From contig CAYRUQ010000001.1 of assembly GCA_964427595.1 (NCBI GenBank), positions 36,913 to 100,912 on the forward strand: 64,000 bases of DNA. Reading direction: 5' to 3'. Source of the DNA: Enterosoma sp964427595 (lineage in GTDB: Bacteria; Bacillota_I; Bacilli_A; RFN20; CAG-288). A program made the position numbers and the translations under genes. How positions within the stretch are numbered: position 1 is the stretch's first letter; each line of letters opens with the position of its first letter. The notes below the pieces were generated by a model, which searched no databases, was not told the origin of the DNA, and worked only from the letters and a program-made list of their open reading frames with translations. This document shows, piece after piece, positions 8,683 to 18,174 of the stretch.

Positions 8683-11670
8683 ATGAGGAAAACAGCTAGA
8701 CTAATCGCACTCTTCGGTATCGGATGCATCGGCATCTTGGCCGGATGCTCTAATACGGACTCTTCTACTAGTCCGACTAGTAGTGTTGGCAGTACGAATA
8801 CCAGTTCCAGCACTGTAGTTTCAAACGATTTTTATGTTTCATATAAAGGTGAAGAAGTTTTAAGCGGTGCAAGTTACACTATCGATGTCGACGATCCGGT
8901 CGCTCGTTTGACATGCTATAACCTTGAAACAGGTGCTGATGTCACTAGCACTACCGCTAGCTTCTCTTCTAGCAACAGCAGTGTTTTGACTGTTGATGCT
9001 AATGGTATGCTCACCGCACTCACACCTGGTTCAGCTACTATCACAGTCACATCATCTTCGTCAGCTGAATATTCTTTAGAAATCAATTTCACCGTCCAAA
9101 ACACGACTGTGGCATCTGGTGTCAACTCTTATTCAACAGTTGACTATGATGAGAAAGCTAACATCTTAGGTGTTCTTGAAAATTATGCGGTCGATAACTA
9201 TCTCACTGGTATCACTTTATTCTCAAACGGCGGTTATGTTGTTTATAACTCCCGTTATCAACCTACTCCTACCGAATATGTCTCCGGGTATGGCTGGGGA
9301 ACGATGAGAGAGGGAAGATTATCTGGTGACATCTCCAATCCTGCTGAAGGACATGATGCTAGCTATTATCAAGTCGGAACCACCGCTGTCGCTAGCCACG
9401 CTAACGCTATGGATGCTTCTGGTTCTGATGTCTCTGATATAGCTAGTTACTTCACCACTTCTTATTTCTCCAACAGACTTAATGCGACTAGTGATGGATA
9501 TGAGTGGTATCCTTCCTTATCCACCGATGATCGCCCGGTCGCTGTTGATGATGATGGAAACGTCATCTCCAGCAACTACAATCGTAGATGGAGAATTCAT
9601 TTAAGAACCGCTTCTAACGGAGATAATGTTCCTGTTTATAGAACCGCTTCTACCGTCACTAATTACAACGGATATAACATCTCTGCTCTTGATGGAAAAG
9701 AGGTTGAACTCTCTGATTATTTGACTCCTTTCAAGTTCATGCTCACCGCTTATAACGGTCAGTATCGTGGTTCTGAGCTCACTGATGGTGTCTCTGGTTT
9801 CTCTGGTGCTGCTTCTTACTACAACTCCACCACTGATGATCCCGGAGATGGTTCCATCTATGATGAGGAAGCTTGGGCTAACTTGATGGGTGATGAAGAG
9901 ACTGGTTTATTACCTAACGGAGAGAGAGGAAATATCATCGTTGGGACTGATGATCAAGGTGATTACATCGAATTTAATCTCCTTTATCCTTGCACCGAGT
10001 TCTATGCTATGTACTATCTCTCTTCCTCTTTATATTCTCCTCTTCCTCTCGATTATGTTGAAGCTATCGGCGCTGATTATTTAGGTGCCTTCCCTAACAA
10101 CTACACCCCTGTTGACACGATGGTCTACACCGGTCCTTATTATGTTGAACAATGGGATAACGCTTCTTATATCAAATTAACTAGAAACGATCAGTACTAC
10201 GAATATATCGAAGGCTATTCGATGAGTGATGGAAACACCACTTGGCCTTATCAGATCCCTGGTTTTGAATTCACTTATTATGAATCAAGTAACTTACAGA
10301 ACCTCTTTGAGACTGGTACTATCGATTCTTATTCACCTTCCGCTGATATCTTAAACACCACTTATAACACTGATAACGGAACCACTAGCTCCGGTGTCTC
10401 TTGGAACAAGTATCAGACTCAAGGTGATGCCAACTTCAAGATCAATGTCAACTCCACCACCGCTGAACAATGGGATTCTTACTTCGGTGTCAACGGTTCT
10501 GTCACTGCTCACGATTCCGCCACTTCTGCTGAGTGGATTGAAGAGAGAGAAGCGAGAGCTTATCTCAGTGATAAGAACTTCCTCGACTTTTTAAGCTTCG
10601 CTTTGGATCGTGAAACTATCTGTACTAGCCGTGGAACCCAACCTACTCAAGATTACTTCTCTGACAACTACTTAATCGATCCTGAAAATGGTATTTCTTA
10701 TAACTCCACTGATGCTCACGCTGCTGTCTTAGCTGATCGTCATAATGACACTTATGGTTATAGTCCTGATGATGCTAAAGCATCTCTTGAAGAAGCTATG
10801 TGGGATACTATCATCCCTCTCGCTCAAGAAGGACTTCTTCCCGCTACCGGTACCGGTATCGCTGGAACCTCTTCTAACCCTTATCTCGTTCAGATTGATA
10901 TGAACTGGATGAACACCACCGATGTCAGTGATTATGGTGATGTCTTCAATTCAATCGAGAACGCTTTTGAAGAGTTAATCAATGAAGAATTCGCTGGCGC
11001 TTATAAGCTTGAAATTAATCAGATCAATGGTACTTCTAACTATCAAGATGTCTACGACATGATGAAAGAAGGTACTTATGATCTCGGTTTTGGTGCCATC
11101 TCTGGTGGAGATCTTAACCCTATCAACTTCTTCGAAGTCTTAAAGAGTGATAACTCTTCTGGTTTCACCCTCAACTGGGGTGCTGATACCAGCAAAGTCT
11201 CTTCTGATATTGTTTATGATGGCCACACCTGGTCTTTCGATGGACTTTGGCAAGCTGCCGATTCAGCTGCTTTGTTAACTTCTGATGGTGAATTTGCTGA
11301 AGCTTCCAATGTCTCTACTGGCAACACTACTTCCAGTGTCGCTTATGAGAGCATCAACAACTCCGATATGTCCGTCACCTATCGTATTTCCTTTAAAGAT
11401 CTCGTCAACGCTGGTGCTAAATCACTCTCTGTCACTTGGACAAATGGTGACACCTCTGACTCTTACACTAACGCTGAACTTGAAGCTCTCTGGGATTCAG
11501 ATTATGAGGTTGACATCACTATCGATAATAGCTTCAACACCTATAGAAACGTCACTTTACGTGTCAGTTTCACCATCACTATCACCGATACTAGTGGTGA
11601 TGCTTATGATACCGAAACCTCTTCTTCTATCTCACTGCTCTCTTACTACGGCATCACTGGTAATAACTGA
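8683..11670 (+). CDS. oppA: Oligopeptide ABC transporter substrate-binding lipoprotein with an N-terminal Ig-like (Big2) domain
   Basis: A 995-residue extracytoplasmic receptor that captures peptides for the OppBCDF permease. The signal peptide ends in the lipobox LAGC, and Cys would carry the lipid. A Ser/Thr-rich linker follows, then a Big2-like domain at about residues 45-145 (ending SATITVTSSS), then the SBP_bac_5 type receptor domain (for example ALDRETICTSRGTQP near 640). The family is usually about 550-600 residues, so this protein is much longer, with extra beta-rich sequence at the C-terminus. AAAAAGGAGG at 8664-8673 sets the start at 8683 rather than the out-of-frame ATG at 8675. 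The permease gene oppB follows 31 bases later. Peptide specificity is inferred from the operon. Confidence 0.88.
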   Translation: MRKTARLIALFGIGCIGILAGCSNTDSSTSPTSSVGSTNTSSSTVVSNDFYVSYKGEEVLSGASYTIDVDDPVARLTCYNLETGADVTSTTASFSSSNSSVLTVDANGMLTALTPGSATITVTSSSSAEYSLEINFTVQNTTVASGVNSYSTVDYDEKANILGVLENYAVDNYLTGITLFSNGGYVVYNSRYQPTPTEYVSGYGWGTMREGRLSGDISNPAEGHDASYYQVGTTAVASHANAMDASGSDVSDIASYFTTSYFSNRLNATSDGYEWYPSLSTDDRPVAVDDDGNVISSNYNRRWRIHLRTASNGDNVPVYRTASTVTNYNGYNISALDGKEVELSDYLTPFKFMLTAYNGQYRGSELTDGVSGFSGAASYYNSTTDDPGDGSIYDEEAWANLMGDEETGLLPNGERGNIIVGTDDQGDYIEFNLLYPCTEFYAMYYLSSSLYSPLPLDYVEAIGADYLGAFPNNYTPVDTMVYTGPYYVEQWDNASYIKLTRNDQYYEYIEGYSMSDGNTTWPYQIPGFEFTYYESSNLQNLFETGTIDSYSPSADILNTTYNTDNGTTSSGVSWNKYQTQGDANFKINVNSTTAEQWDSYFGVNGSVTAHDSATSAEWIEEREARAYLSDKNFLDFLSFALDRETICTSRGTQPTQDYFSDNYLIDPENGISYNSTDAHAAVLADRHNDTYGYSPDDAKASLEEAMWDTIIPLAQEGLLPATGTGIAGTSSNPYLVQIDMNWMNTTDVSDYGDVFNSIENAFEELINEEFAGAYKLEINQINGTSNYQDVYDMMKEGTYDLGFGAISGGDLNPINFFEVLKSDNSSGFTLNWGADTSKVSSDIVYDGHTWSFDGLWQAADSAALLTSDGEFAEASNVSTGNTTSSVAYESINNSDMSVTYRISFKDLVNAGAKSLSVTWTNGDTSDSYTNAELEALWDSDYEVDITIDNSFNTYRNVTLRVSFTITITDTSGDAYDTETSSSISLLSYYGITGNN

Positions 11671-11701
11671 TAGTTATCAGTGATCGAGTGGAACTTTCCC
11701 A

Positions 11702-12754
11702 ATGCCTTACTTACTCAAATACACGATAAAAAGAGTCATACTCCTTCTCATCACCGCTTTCGTCATCATAAGTTTGACTTTCTTCTTGGCTAAACTTCTT
11801 CCTGATGCGGCTATCAGTGGTAACACAGTTGCTCAGAATGCATTTTGTCAAGATCAAGTCAGCAAAGGATATTACATCGCTTTCCATGAAGAGATGTCTC
11901 AGTATGGCTCGACGATCATATCTCCTTATACTGACCCGACTGGTTTGGTTTGGTACTACTATAAGAAACCTTTAATCCAACAATATTTTGCTTGGATCAG
12001 TGGTATTTTCACTAGCTTTGAATGGGGAACTTCTTCAGCTGTTCAAATCGGTACTGATTCTATCTATTTGATCGGTCAATGCTTAGTTCCTACCATCTTG
12101 ATCAATATCTTTGCTTTGATTATCTCGATGCCTTTGGGTTTCGCTTTCGGTATCTTAGCTGCTCTTAAGAAAAACAAACCGACTGATCATGTCATCTCGA
12201 CAGTGGTCATGTTATTCATCTCTGTCCCTTCATTCGTCGTCATCTCTATCTTGATGTTAGTTTTAGCTTATAACACCGGATGGCTTCCTTCTTCATGGCC
12301 GATCAAAGGTTCATCGATATCGGCTTATGCGAGAGCGATGGTCATCCCAGTCTTATCACTCTGCTTCGGAACGATCGCTGTCTTCACCAGATACACGAGA
12401 GCCGAGCTTTGTGAAGTTATGTCTTCTGAGTTCTTGCTTTTAGCTAGAACAAAAGGTTTAAACAAGAGACAATGCGTCATCAGACACGCCTTGAGAAACT
12501 CGATGGTTCCTTTAGTCCCGATGATCATCGGACAATTCATCGGTATCTTAGGTGGTTCTGTCGTCCTTGAACAACTTTATGGCATCAACGGCATCGGTCA
12601 ACTTTATGTCAAAGCTATCACCTCTCGTGATTACAACGTCTTATTAGCTGATATGGCTATCTTCACTTTGATTAGCTTGGTCGCTTCACTTTTAGTTGAT
12701 CTTGCCTACGGTATCGTCGATCCTCGAATTAGAATGGGAGAAAAAGCATCATGA
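11702..12754 (+). CDS. oppB: Oligopeptide ABC transporter permease OppB
   Basis: This inner-membrane permease subunit has 350 residues and the BPD_transp_1 fold. The N-terminal helix is in the typical place (TIKRVILLLITAFVIISLTF), and about five further helices lie in the C-terminal two thirds. The EAA loop that contacts the ATPase reads LLLARTKGLNKRQCVIRHAL, followed by RNSMVPLVP. The periplasmic segment between helix 1 and helix 2 (about residues 38-105) is somewhat long for the family. The stop overlaps the oppC start in ATGA (12751-12754), a sign of translational coupling. Confidence 0.93.
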   Translation: MPYLLKYTIKRVILLLITAFVIISLTFFLAKLLPDAAISGNTVAQNAFCQDQVSKGYYIAFHEEMSQYGSTIISPYTDPTGLVWYYYKKPLIQQYFAWISGIFTSFEWGTSSAVQIGTDSIYLIGQCLVPTILINIFALIISMPLGFAFGILAALKKNKPTDHVISTVVMLFISVPSFVVISILMLVLAYNTGWLPSSWPIKGSSISAYARAMVIPVLSLCFGTIAVFTRYTRAELCEVMSSEFLLLARTKGLNKRQCVIRHALRNSMVPLVPMIIGQFIGILGGSVVLEQLYGINGIGQLYVKAITSRDYNVLLADMAIFTLISLVASLLVDLAYGIVDPRIRMGEKAS

Positions 12755-14802
12755 ACGATGAAAACTTAAATAACCAGTTCGAGGAAGAACAAGATTTTAA
12801 ACTCGTCCCCGCCAATAGCGAAGCTGATAGCGCTGATGGCAAAAAGATCTCAGACGAGGATTTTAAGTTCGTCCAACAAGACGAAGATATTCACGATACA
12901 AAGTTCAACACCAAGCCCACCACTTTCTTCCGTGATGCTATGCGTCGTTTTGCCAAGAATAAATCTTCGGTTGTCGGAGCTATCATTTTAGGAATTCTTT
13001 TCATCTTGGCTATCATCTTACCTATCGATGGTGTCATTCCTTATGAGATTGATACTCAGGCTGCCACTTTAAACTACGAAACTAATTTACCTCCTAAATT
13101 ATTTGCTACTGGTACTGGTTTTTGGGATGGCACTTCTACTTTGACCAACCAAGCTTATCCTTACGACGATGATGGAAATTACACCGGACTTGGTGGATCA
13201 GATGCCTGTATCGTTGAAATCGGAGAAGCTTACGAAGGATATGGAGACTCCTATTCTTCCGATGGTAAAGGTGGTTATGCCACTGTCACTAGAGATGTTG
13301 ATAGTGCTGAAAACAACGGATTCGGTTATATGTACTCCGTCTCTTACACCTATGATTTTGAGTCTAATGATTATGACATCACTTTCACTTTAGGCTGGAA
13401 AGAAGATGAAGATTTTACCCAACCTGATTTTGATGTTCTCTTATACGTTCCTTCTACATCCTCTTATTATTCTTTGACCGATTATTCTCTTGAGTATGGA
13501 TCAGTAGCTGTTCAACCTGAAGACGGAGCTTCTGTCTACGAGTATGAAAGCCAGTCTTATTCATTAAATGAGCTGATTGAAGCTAATGAGACTCTCCAAG
13601 AGGATTTCAACGGAGACTTCAGTTCAGTCACCGCTTGTGTCGGTTTGATGTTTAAAGCTGATGTCGATTATAAGACAGCTATCTATGTCAAAGACTTCAC
13701 AATCACCAGTTCTAGTGCCTCGACAGTCGAACAGACTCAGATGGGGTATAGATCATTCACCGATGCTAACAATTTAGTCGGTCAATCAAGAACTTCTGGT
13801 GGAACTACTAACCCTAGATATTGGGCTAATAACTCCTCTGATCGTTTCGCACCGACTGATGTCCGTGTCACCCGTTATACGATCACTTACGATATGTATG
13901 AAGTCAAATATGGGGTTAATACACTCACGATCGCTAAATCAGTCATCACCTCTTGGGTGGAGGCTGGATTAGTCGAATATACGGACGGAGATCCCACTTC
14001 TTATAAGAAGACAGAAGCTGGTGAAAATGACAATTCTGTCTATGTAGAGTCAATCAACACTGATGGAGGTAGCACGCTTAGCGTCAACGCCATCATTTGG
14101 AAATATCTCGGATACGATTCGATGCCTATTCATATCTTTGGTACCGATAGCAAAGGTAGAGATATGCTCAAGTATGTCTTTGCTGGTTTGAGGTACTCAT
14201 TGATACTAGGTATCATCGTCGCTTTGATCAACGTCCTTATCGGTGTCATCTGGGGTTCTATCTCCGGTTACTTCGGTGGAAAAGTCGATTTGATCATGGA
14301 GAGATTCGTCGATATCCTCTCTGGTATACCTTGGATCGTTTTGATGACAGTCCTATGTATCAAACTAGGTCAAACGTTCTTCGTCTTCGCACTTGCACTA
14401 TGTCTAACCGGGTGGATAGGAACAGAATCGGTGACAAGGTCACAGTTCTACCGGTATAAGGGGCGAGAGTACGTGCTAGCGGCTAGGACGCTAGGTGCTA
14501 AAGCCCCACGATTGATATTCAGGCACATCCTACCCAATGCGATGGGTACGATCATCACTAACTGCGTGTTGATGGTTCCTTCAACGATATTCAGTGAGGC
14601 GACGATCTCTTATTTAGGTCTCGGTCTCTCTGGTCTGTCGTCTTTAGGTGTCATCCTCTCGGATAACCAACAATATCTATCGACCTATCCGTATCAAGTC
14701 ATTCTGCCAGCTGTCATCATCTCGCTATTGATGATTTGCTTCAACTTGTTTGGAAACGGTCTAAGAGACGCATTCAACCCGTCACTGAAAGGATCTGATT
14801 AG
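12751..14802 (+). CDS. oppC: Oligopeptide ABC transporter permease OppC with a large extracytoplasmic insertion
   Basis: The partner permease of OppB, 683 residues against about 300-350 for the family. An acidic cytoplasmic N-tail (1-55) and an OppC_N segment lead to helix 1 (about 73-93). The conserved GTDSKGRD appears only near residue 460, followed by helix 2 (about 482-505) and the usual permease core with the EAA loop YVLAARTLGAKAPRLIFRHI. The roughly 300 extra residues between helix 1 and GTDSKGRD are rich in Ser, Thr, Tyr, Asp and beta-like, and should fold outside the membrane next to OppA. Codon use changes abruptly at about 14385-14610, in the EAA region: CTA, AGG, CGG, GGG, GTG, GCG and ACG cluster there and are uncommon elsewhere in the operon. 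oppD begins 1 base after the stop. Confidence 0.92.
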   Translation: MNDENLNNQFEEEQDFKLVPANSEADSADGKKISDEDFKFVQQDEDIHDTKFNTKPTTFFRDAMRRFAKNKSSVVGAIILGILFILAIILPIDGVIPYEIDTQAATLNYETNLPPKLFATGTGFWDGTSTLTNQAYPYDDDGNYTGLGGSDACIVEIGEAYEGYGDSYSSDGKGGYATVTRDVDSAENNGFGYMYSVSYTYDFESNDYDITFTLGWKEDEDFTQPDFDVLLYVPSTSSYYSLTDYSLEYGSVAVQPEDGASVYEYESQSYSLNELIEANETLQEDFNGDFSSVTACVGLMFKADVDYKTAIYVKDFTITSSSASTVEQTQMGYRSFTDANNLVGQSRTSGGTTNPRYWANNSSDRFAPTDVRVTRYTITYDMYEVKYGVNTLTIAKSVITSWVEAGLVEYTDGDPTSYKKTEAGENDNSVYVESINTDGGSTLSVNAIIWKYLGYDSMPIHIFGTDSKGRDMLKYVFAGLRYSLILGIIVALINVLIGVIWGSISGYFGGKVDLIMERFVDILSGIPWIVLMTVLCIKLGQTFFVFALALCLTGWIGTESVTRSQFYRYKGREYVLAARTLGAKAPRLIFRHILPNAMGTIITNCVLMVPSTIFSEATISYLGLGLSGLSSLGVILSDNQQYLSTYPYQVILPAVIISLLMICFNLFGNGLRDAFNPSLKGSD

Positions 14803-14803
14803 T

Positions 14804-16534
14804 ATGAGCAAAGAATATAACGAAACGATTCTTTCGGTCAAAAATCTGAAGATTTCCTTCAAGACAGATGAAGGCATCCTTCATGCTGTCCGTGGAGTTT
14901 CCTATGACCTTCATAAGGGAGAGACTCTCTGTATCGTCGGTGAATCCGGTTCTGGTAAGTCTGTCTCTTCCAAAGCAGTTATGGGCATCCTACCGGCTAA
15001 CGCTATCATCGAATCAGGTCAGATTCTTTATGAAGGACAGGATTTAACTAAGGTCGGTGAAGAAGAATTCCATCGTATCCGTGGCAAGAAGATCGGCATG
15101 ATCTTCCAAGACCCTCTCTCTTCTTTAAATCCGATCATGAAGGTCGGAAAACAGATCACCGAAGCGATGCTCATCAACAAGAATCGCTTGAAGACTCGCT
15201 ATGACTCTTTGATCGCTAAAGAACAAGCTGAGTACAACAACGCAGTCGTCGTCATGAAAGAGAAGATCAAGCTCGCTAAACACAAGCTTGAAACTATCGA
15301 ATCAGAAGCTCAAGAGAAAATCAATGTGATCGAGACTGATCTCACCAGCAAGGAACACAAGATCTTAGCGATGGATAAACATGATCCTGAACTCTATAAG
15401 AAGGCTGAACAATACGAAGTCGATAGAAAACAAGCCAAAGAAGAGATCAAGAAAATCAGAAAAGACTGCAAAGAGAATCTCAAAGCAACTAAAGTAGCAG
15501 CTAAGACTGCTATCAAAGAAGCCAAAGCTGAGTTTAAGGATGTCAAACCTGGTCTTAAAAAGAACTTAAAAGACGCTAAGAAGAGGGCTTTACAAGACAA
15601 CAAGACTTACGAAAGAGAAGAAAAACAGAAAGATAAAGAGACTCTTCTCAACTTCGATAAAGAGACCTTAAAGACTATCGAGGATAAGAGCAAAGAGCTC
15701 TCTCTCTTAAGAGAGAAACTCTCAAAGGCCCCCAGTCTTGCTAACGCTAAAAAAGAGATTGCTGATAAAGAGAAAGAACTTGATAACTATAAGAAAGAAC
15801 GTCAGTTAGAGAGAAGCAGACTCGCTGATTCTTTACATAGCAAATACAAGATCACTCGCAAGGAAGCTAAAGCAAAAGCTTTAGAAGTCATGAGAGAAGT
15901 TGGTATTCCTCAACCTGAAATTCGTTATAAGCAATATCCGTTTGAATTCTCTGGCGGTATGAGACAGAGAATCGTCATCGCTATCGCTTTGACTGCCGAC
16001 CCGGAGGTCCTCATCTGTGATGAACCGACCACCGCATTAGATGTCACCATCCAAGCTCAGATTTTAGAGCTTATCAATCGTCTTAAAGATGAGAGAAACA
16101 TGTCGATCATCTTCATCACTCACGATTTGGGGGTCGTCGCTAATATGGCTGATAGAGTCGCTGTCATGTATGCTGGTAAAATCATCGAAGTTGGCACTGC
16201 CGAAGAGATCTTCTACGATCCTAGACATCCTTATACATGGGCGCTTCTCTCCTCTATTCCTGATATCGATTCCAAAGAGAAATTAGAGGCGATTCCTGGC
16301 ACTCCTCCTTACCTTTTAAACCCGCCCAAAGGCGATGCATTTGCACCGAGAAACAAGTATGCTTTAGCTATCGACTACAAAGAAGAACCTCCTTACTTCC
16401 AAATCTCTGAGACTCACTATGCAGCCACTTGGTTATTAGATAAGAGAGCTCCCGAGACTAAGCCTCCTAAGATCGTCACTCAACGTATCAAGATCTCTTT
16501 AGAAAGAGCAGGTATCCACAATGAAGAAGAATGA
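14804..16534 (+). CDS. oppD: Oligopeptide ABC transporter ATPase OppD with a long coiled-coil insertion
   Basis: A 576-residue ATPase that powers the Opp permease. Walker A is GESGSGKS (46-53) and the Q-loop Gln is about 102 (MIFQDPLSSLNP). The signature FSGGMRQR begins at residue 382, Walker B/D-loop is LICDEPTTALD (about 402-412), then the H-loop ITHDLG. A C-terminal oligopeptide-transporter extension reads TPPYLLNPPKGDAF. About 215 extra residues (128-345), extremely rich in Lys, Glu and Ala heptads, are inserted in the helical subdomain between the Q-loop and the signature. Typical OppD is about 330-350 residues. All catalytic motifs are intact, so it should be active. It overlaps oppF by 14 bases. 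Confidence 0.93.
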   Translation: MSKEYNETILSVKNLKISFKTDEGILHAVRGVSYDLHKGETLCIVGESGSGKSVSSKAVMGILPANAIIESGQILYEGQDLTKVGEEEFHRIRGKKIGMIFQDPLSSLNPIMKVGKQITEAMLINKNRLKTRYDSLIAKEQAEYNNAVVVMKEKIKLAKHKLETIESEAQEKINVIETDLTSKEHKILAMDKHDPELYKKAEQYEVDRKQAKEEIKKIRKDCKENLKATKVAAKTAIKEAKAEFKDVKPGLKKNLKDAKKRALQDNKTYEREEKQKDKETLLNFDKETLKTIEDKSKELSLLREKLSKAPSLANAKKEIADKEKELDNYKKERQLERSRLADSLHSKYKITRKEAKAKALEVMREVGIPQPEIRYKQYPFEFSGGMRQRIVIAIALTADPEVLICDEPTTALDVTIQAQILELINRLKDERNMSIIFITHDLGVVANMADRVAVMYAGKIIEVGTAEEIFYDPRHPYTWALLSSIPDIDSKEKLEAIPGTPPYLLNPPKGDAFAPRNKYALAIDYKEEPPYFQISETHYAATWLLDKRAPETKPPKIVTQRIKISLERAGIHNEEE

Positions 16535-17864
16535 AAATAGCACGCTAGAAAAAGAAAAAAGATCACCGCTAGAGGCTATTCTTCTCAACAAGCTCTCTTC
16601 GGTGATGGATGTCATTGGTGTCTCTTTTAAAAAGGAGTTAGCTTTAAACGACAACATCTTATCGGTTAGACATCTCAAGATGTTCTTCTCGATGGGTGCA
16701 GGAAAGAAGCTCAAAGCTGTTCATGATGTCTCTTTTGATGTCAAAAAAGGAGAATGCTTCGGATTAGTCGGTGAATCTGGTTGTGGTAAAACCACGACCG
16801 GAAGAAGCATCATCCGTCTTTATCACATCACCTCTGGTTCCGTCTATTTCAAAGGCTATCGTATCAATGCGGGAAGTCGTTGGAACGAGAAGGAGATCAA
16901 GTGGTCGAAGATCAAAGGATACAATCGTATCAAAGAGCTCGAACAAGAGAGAAAAGCTGAGATCGCAGAGATGGATACGTCTTCTCTTGAGGGTAAAGAA
17001 TTGATCGCTAAAGTCAATCAAAGATACGAAGATGAGAAACAAGCAATTCTCACTCATATCAAAGAGACGAGAGAAGAACAAACTTATAAGATCGCTAAGA
17101 TCAAGTATGATAACGCTCATGTCGATCCTGAGCTTTTGACGAAGATGCAGATGATCTTCCAAGATCCTATCGATTCTCTTGATCCGAGAATGACGGTCGA
17201 AGACATCATTCAAGAAGGTTTGAAGATTCAAGGCTATAGAAACAAAGCTGAGAATCATCAGAAAGCGGTCGAGGTCTTAGAGGAAGTCGGTTTGATTTCT
17301 GATTATCTCTCTCGTTATCCTCATGAGTTCTCAGGTGGACAGAGACAGAGAATCGGTATCGCCCGTGCTCTTATCATGAATCCGGAATTCTTGATTTGTG
17401 ATGAACCCATCTCCGCTTTGGATGTCTCAATCAGAGCCCAGATCATCAACCTTCTCAATCGTTTGAAAGAAGAAAGAGGACTCACTATTCTCTTCATCGC
17501 TCACGATTTATCAGTCGTCAAGTATTTCTGCGACAGAATCGCTGTCATGTATGCGGGTGAGATGGTTGAACTCGCTGATTCAGATGAGCTCTTCCGCCAT
17601 CCTCTCCACCCTTATACAAGAGCCCTTCTCTCCGCTATTCCTAAACCTGATCCTTTAAGTGAAAAGAAGAGAAAGAGAATCATCTATAACCCTGCTTTAG
17701 AACACGATTACTCAGTTGATAAACCTTCCTTCCGTGAGATATTACCGGGTCACTTCGTCTTAGCTTCTGATCCTGAAATTGAGAAATACAAGGAATTGAT
17801 GAAGCAAGAAGACATCGAAAACACCCGTAAAGAAGAAGAGGAAAGACGTTTCTTAGAAGAGTGA
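16521..17864 (+). CDS. oppF: Oligopeptide ABC transporter ATPase OppF with a charged insertion
   Basis: The second ATPase of the Opp system, 447 residues against about 310-330 usual. Walker A is GESGCGKT (84-91), the Q-loop Gln about 214 (QMIFQDPIDSLDPRM), the signature FSGGQRQR about 270, Walker B LICDEPISALD, and the H-loop FIAHDLSV. About 90 charged residues (about 115-205) are inserted before the Q-loop, a different place from the OppD insertion, with coiled-coil character. An extra N-terminal 45 residues and an acidic C-terminal tail (EEEERRFLEE) are also present. It is the last gene of the operon, closed by a strong terminator. Confidence 0.93.
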   Translation: MKKNENSTLEKEKRSPLEAILLNKLSSVMDVIGVSFKKELALNDNILSVRHLKMFFSMGAGKKLKAVHDVSFDVKKGECFGLVGESGCGKTTTGRSIIRLYHITSGSVYFKGYRINAGSRWNEKEIKWSKIKGYNRIKELEQERKAEIAEMDTSSLEGKELIAKVNQRYEDEKQAILTHIKETREEQTYKIAKIKYDNAHVDPELLTKMQMIFQDPIDSLDPRMTVEDIIQEGLKIQGYRNKAENHQKAVEVLEEVGLISDYLSRYPHEFSGGQRQRIGIARALIMNPEFLICDEPISALDVSIRAQIINLLNRLKEERGLTILFIAHDLSVVKYFCDRIAVMYAGEMVELADSDELFRHPLHPYTRALLSAIPKPDPLSEKKRKRIIYNPALEHDYSVDKPSFREILPGHFVLASDPEIEKYKELMKQEDIENTRKEEEERRFLEE

Positions 17865-17870
17865 CAAACC

Positions 17871-17903
17871 ACTGCCTGCCTGATTCAAGCAGGCAGTTTT
17901 TTA
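17871..17903 (+). terminator. Rho-independent terminator of the opp operon
   Basis: A perfect 9-bp stem, ACTGCCTGC (17871-17879) with GCAGGCAGT (17889-17897), has a 9-base loop and is followed directly by a T-rich tail. It starts 6 bases after the oppF stop. Confidence 0.93.
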
Positions 17904-18174
17904 TTAGAAAAAGACGTCTTTGTACCAGTCAAAACTTTGTGGAAGAAAAGACATATTTATTACAAATCATATCTTGGAAGAGCTTTCATTTAAGAGAATA
18001 GATATAAAATTTAAAAGGTTTTATACCGAAAAAACATCGATAAAATCGGCATTTTCAAGAATTTTGTTCTTTTGGGAATAATAAATAATTAAACTCTTCT
18101 TTTTGAAACACTTAGTTCAGTTTGATTTTTAATATATACACTTTCTTGATTAATTTAAGGAGGGTTATTGATCA
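17904..18174. other. AT-rich spacer upstream of lipoprotein gene 18175
   Basis: No gene, RNA or repeat is visible. The region presumably holds the promoter of the following lipoprotein gene, but I could not pick a convincing -35/-10 pair. A strong ribosome binding site, AAGGAGGG, is at 18157-18164. Confidence 0.5.

Noticed and set aside
16764..17258. A 164-codon open frame on the minus strand inside oppF
   Set aside because: It lies opposite the Walker A and Q-loop coding region of oppF and has no features of its own.
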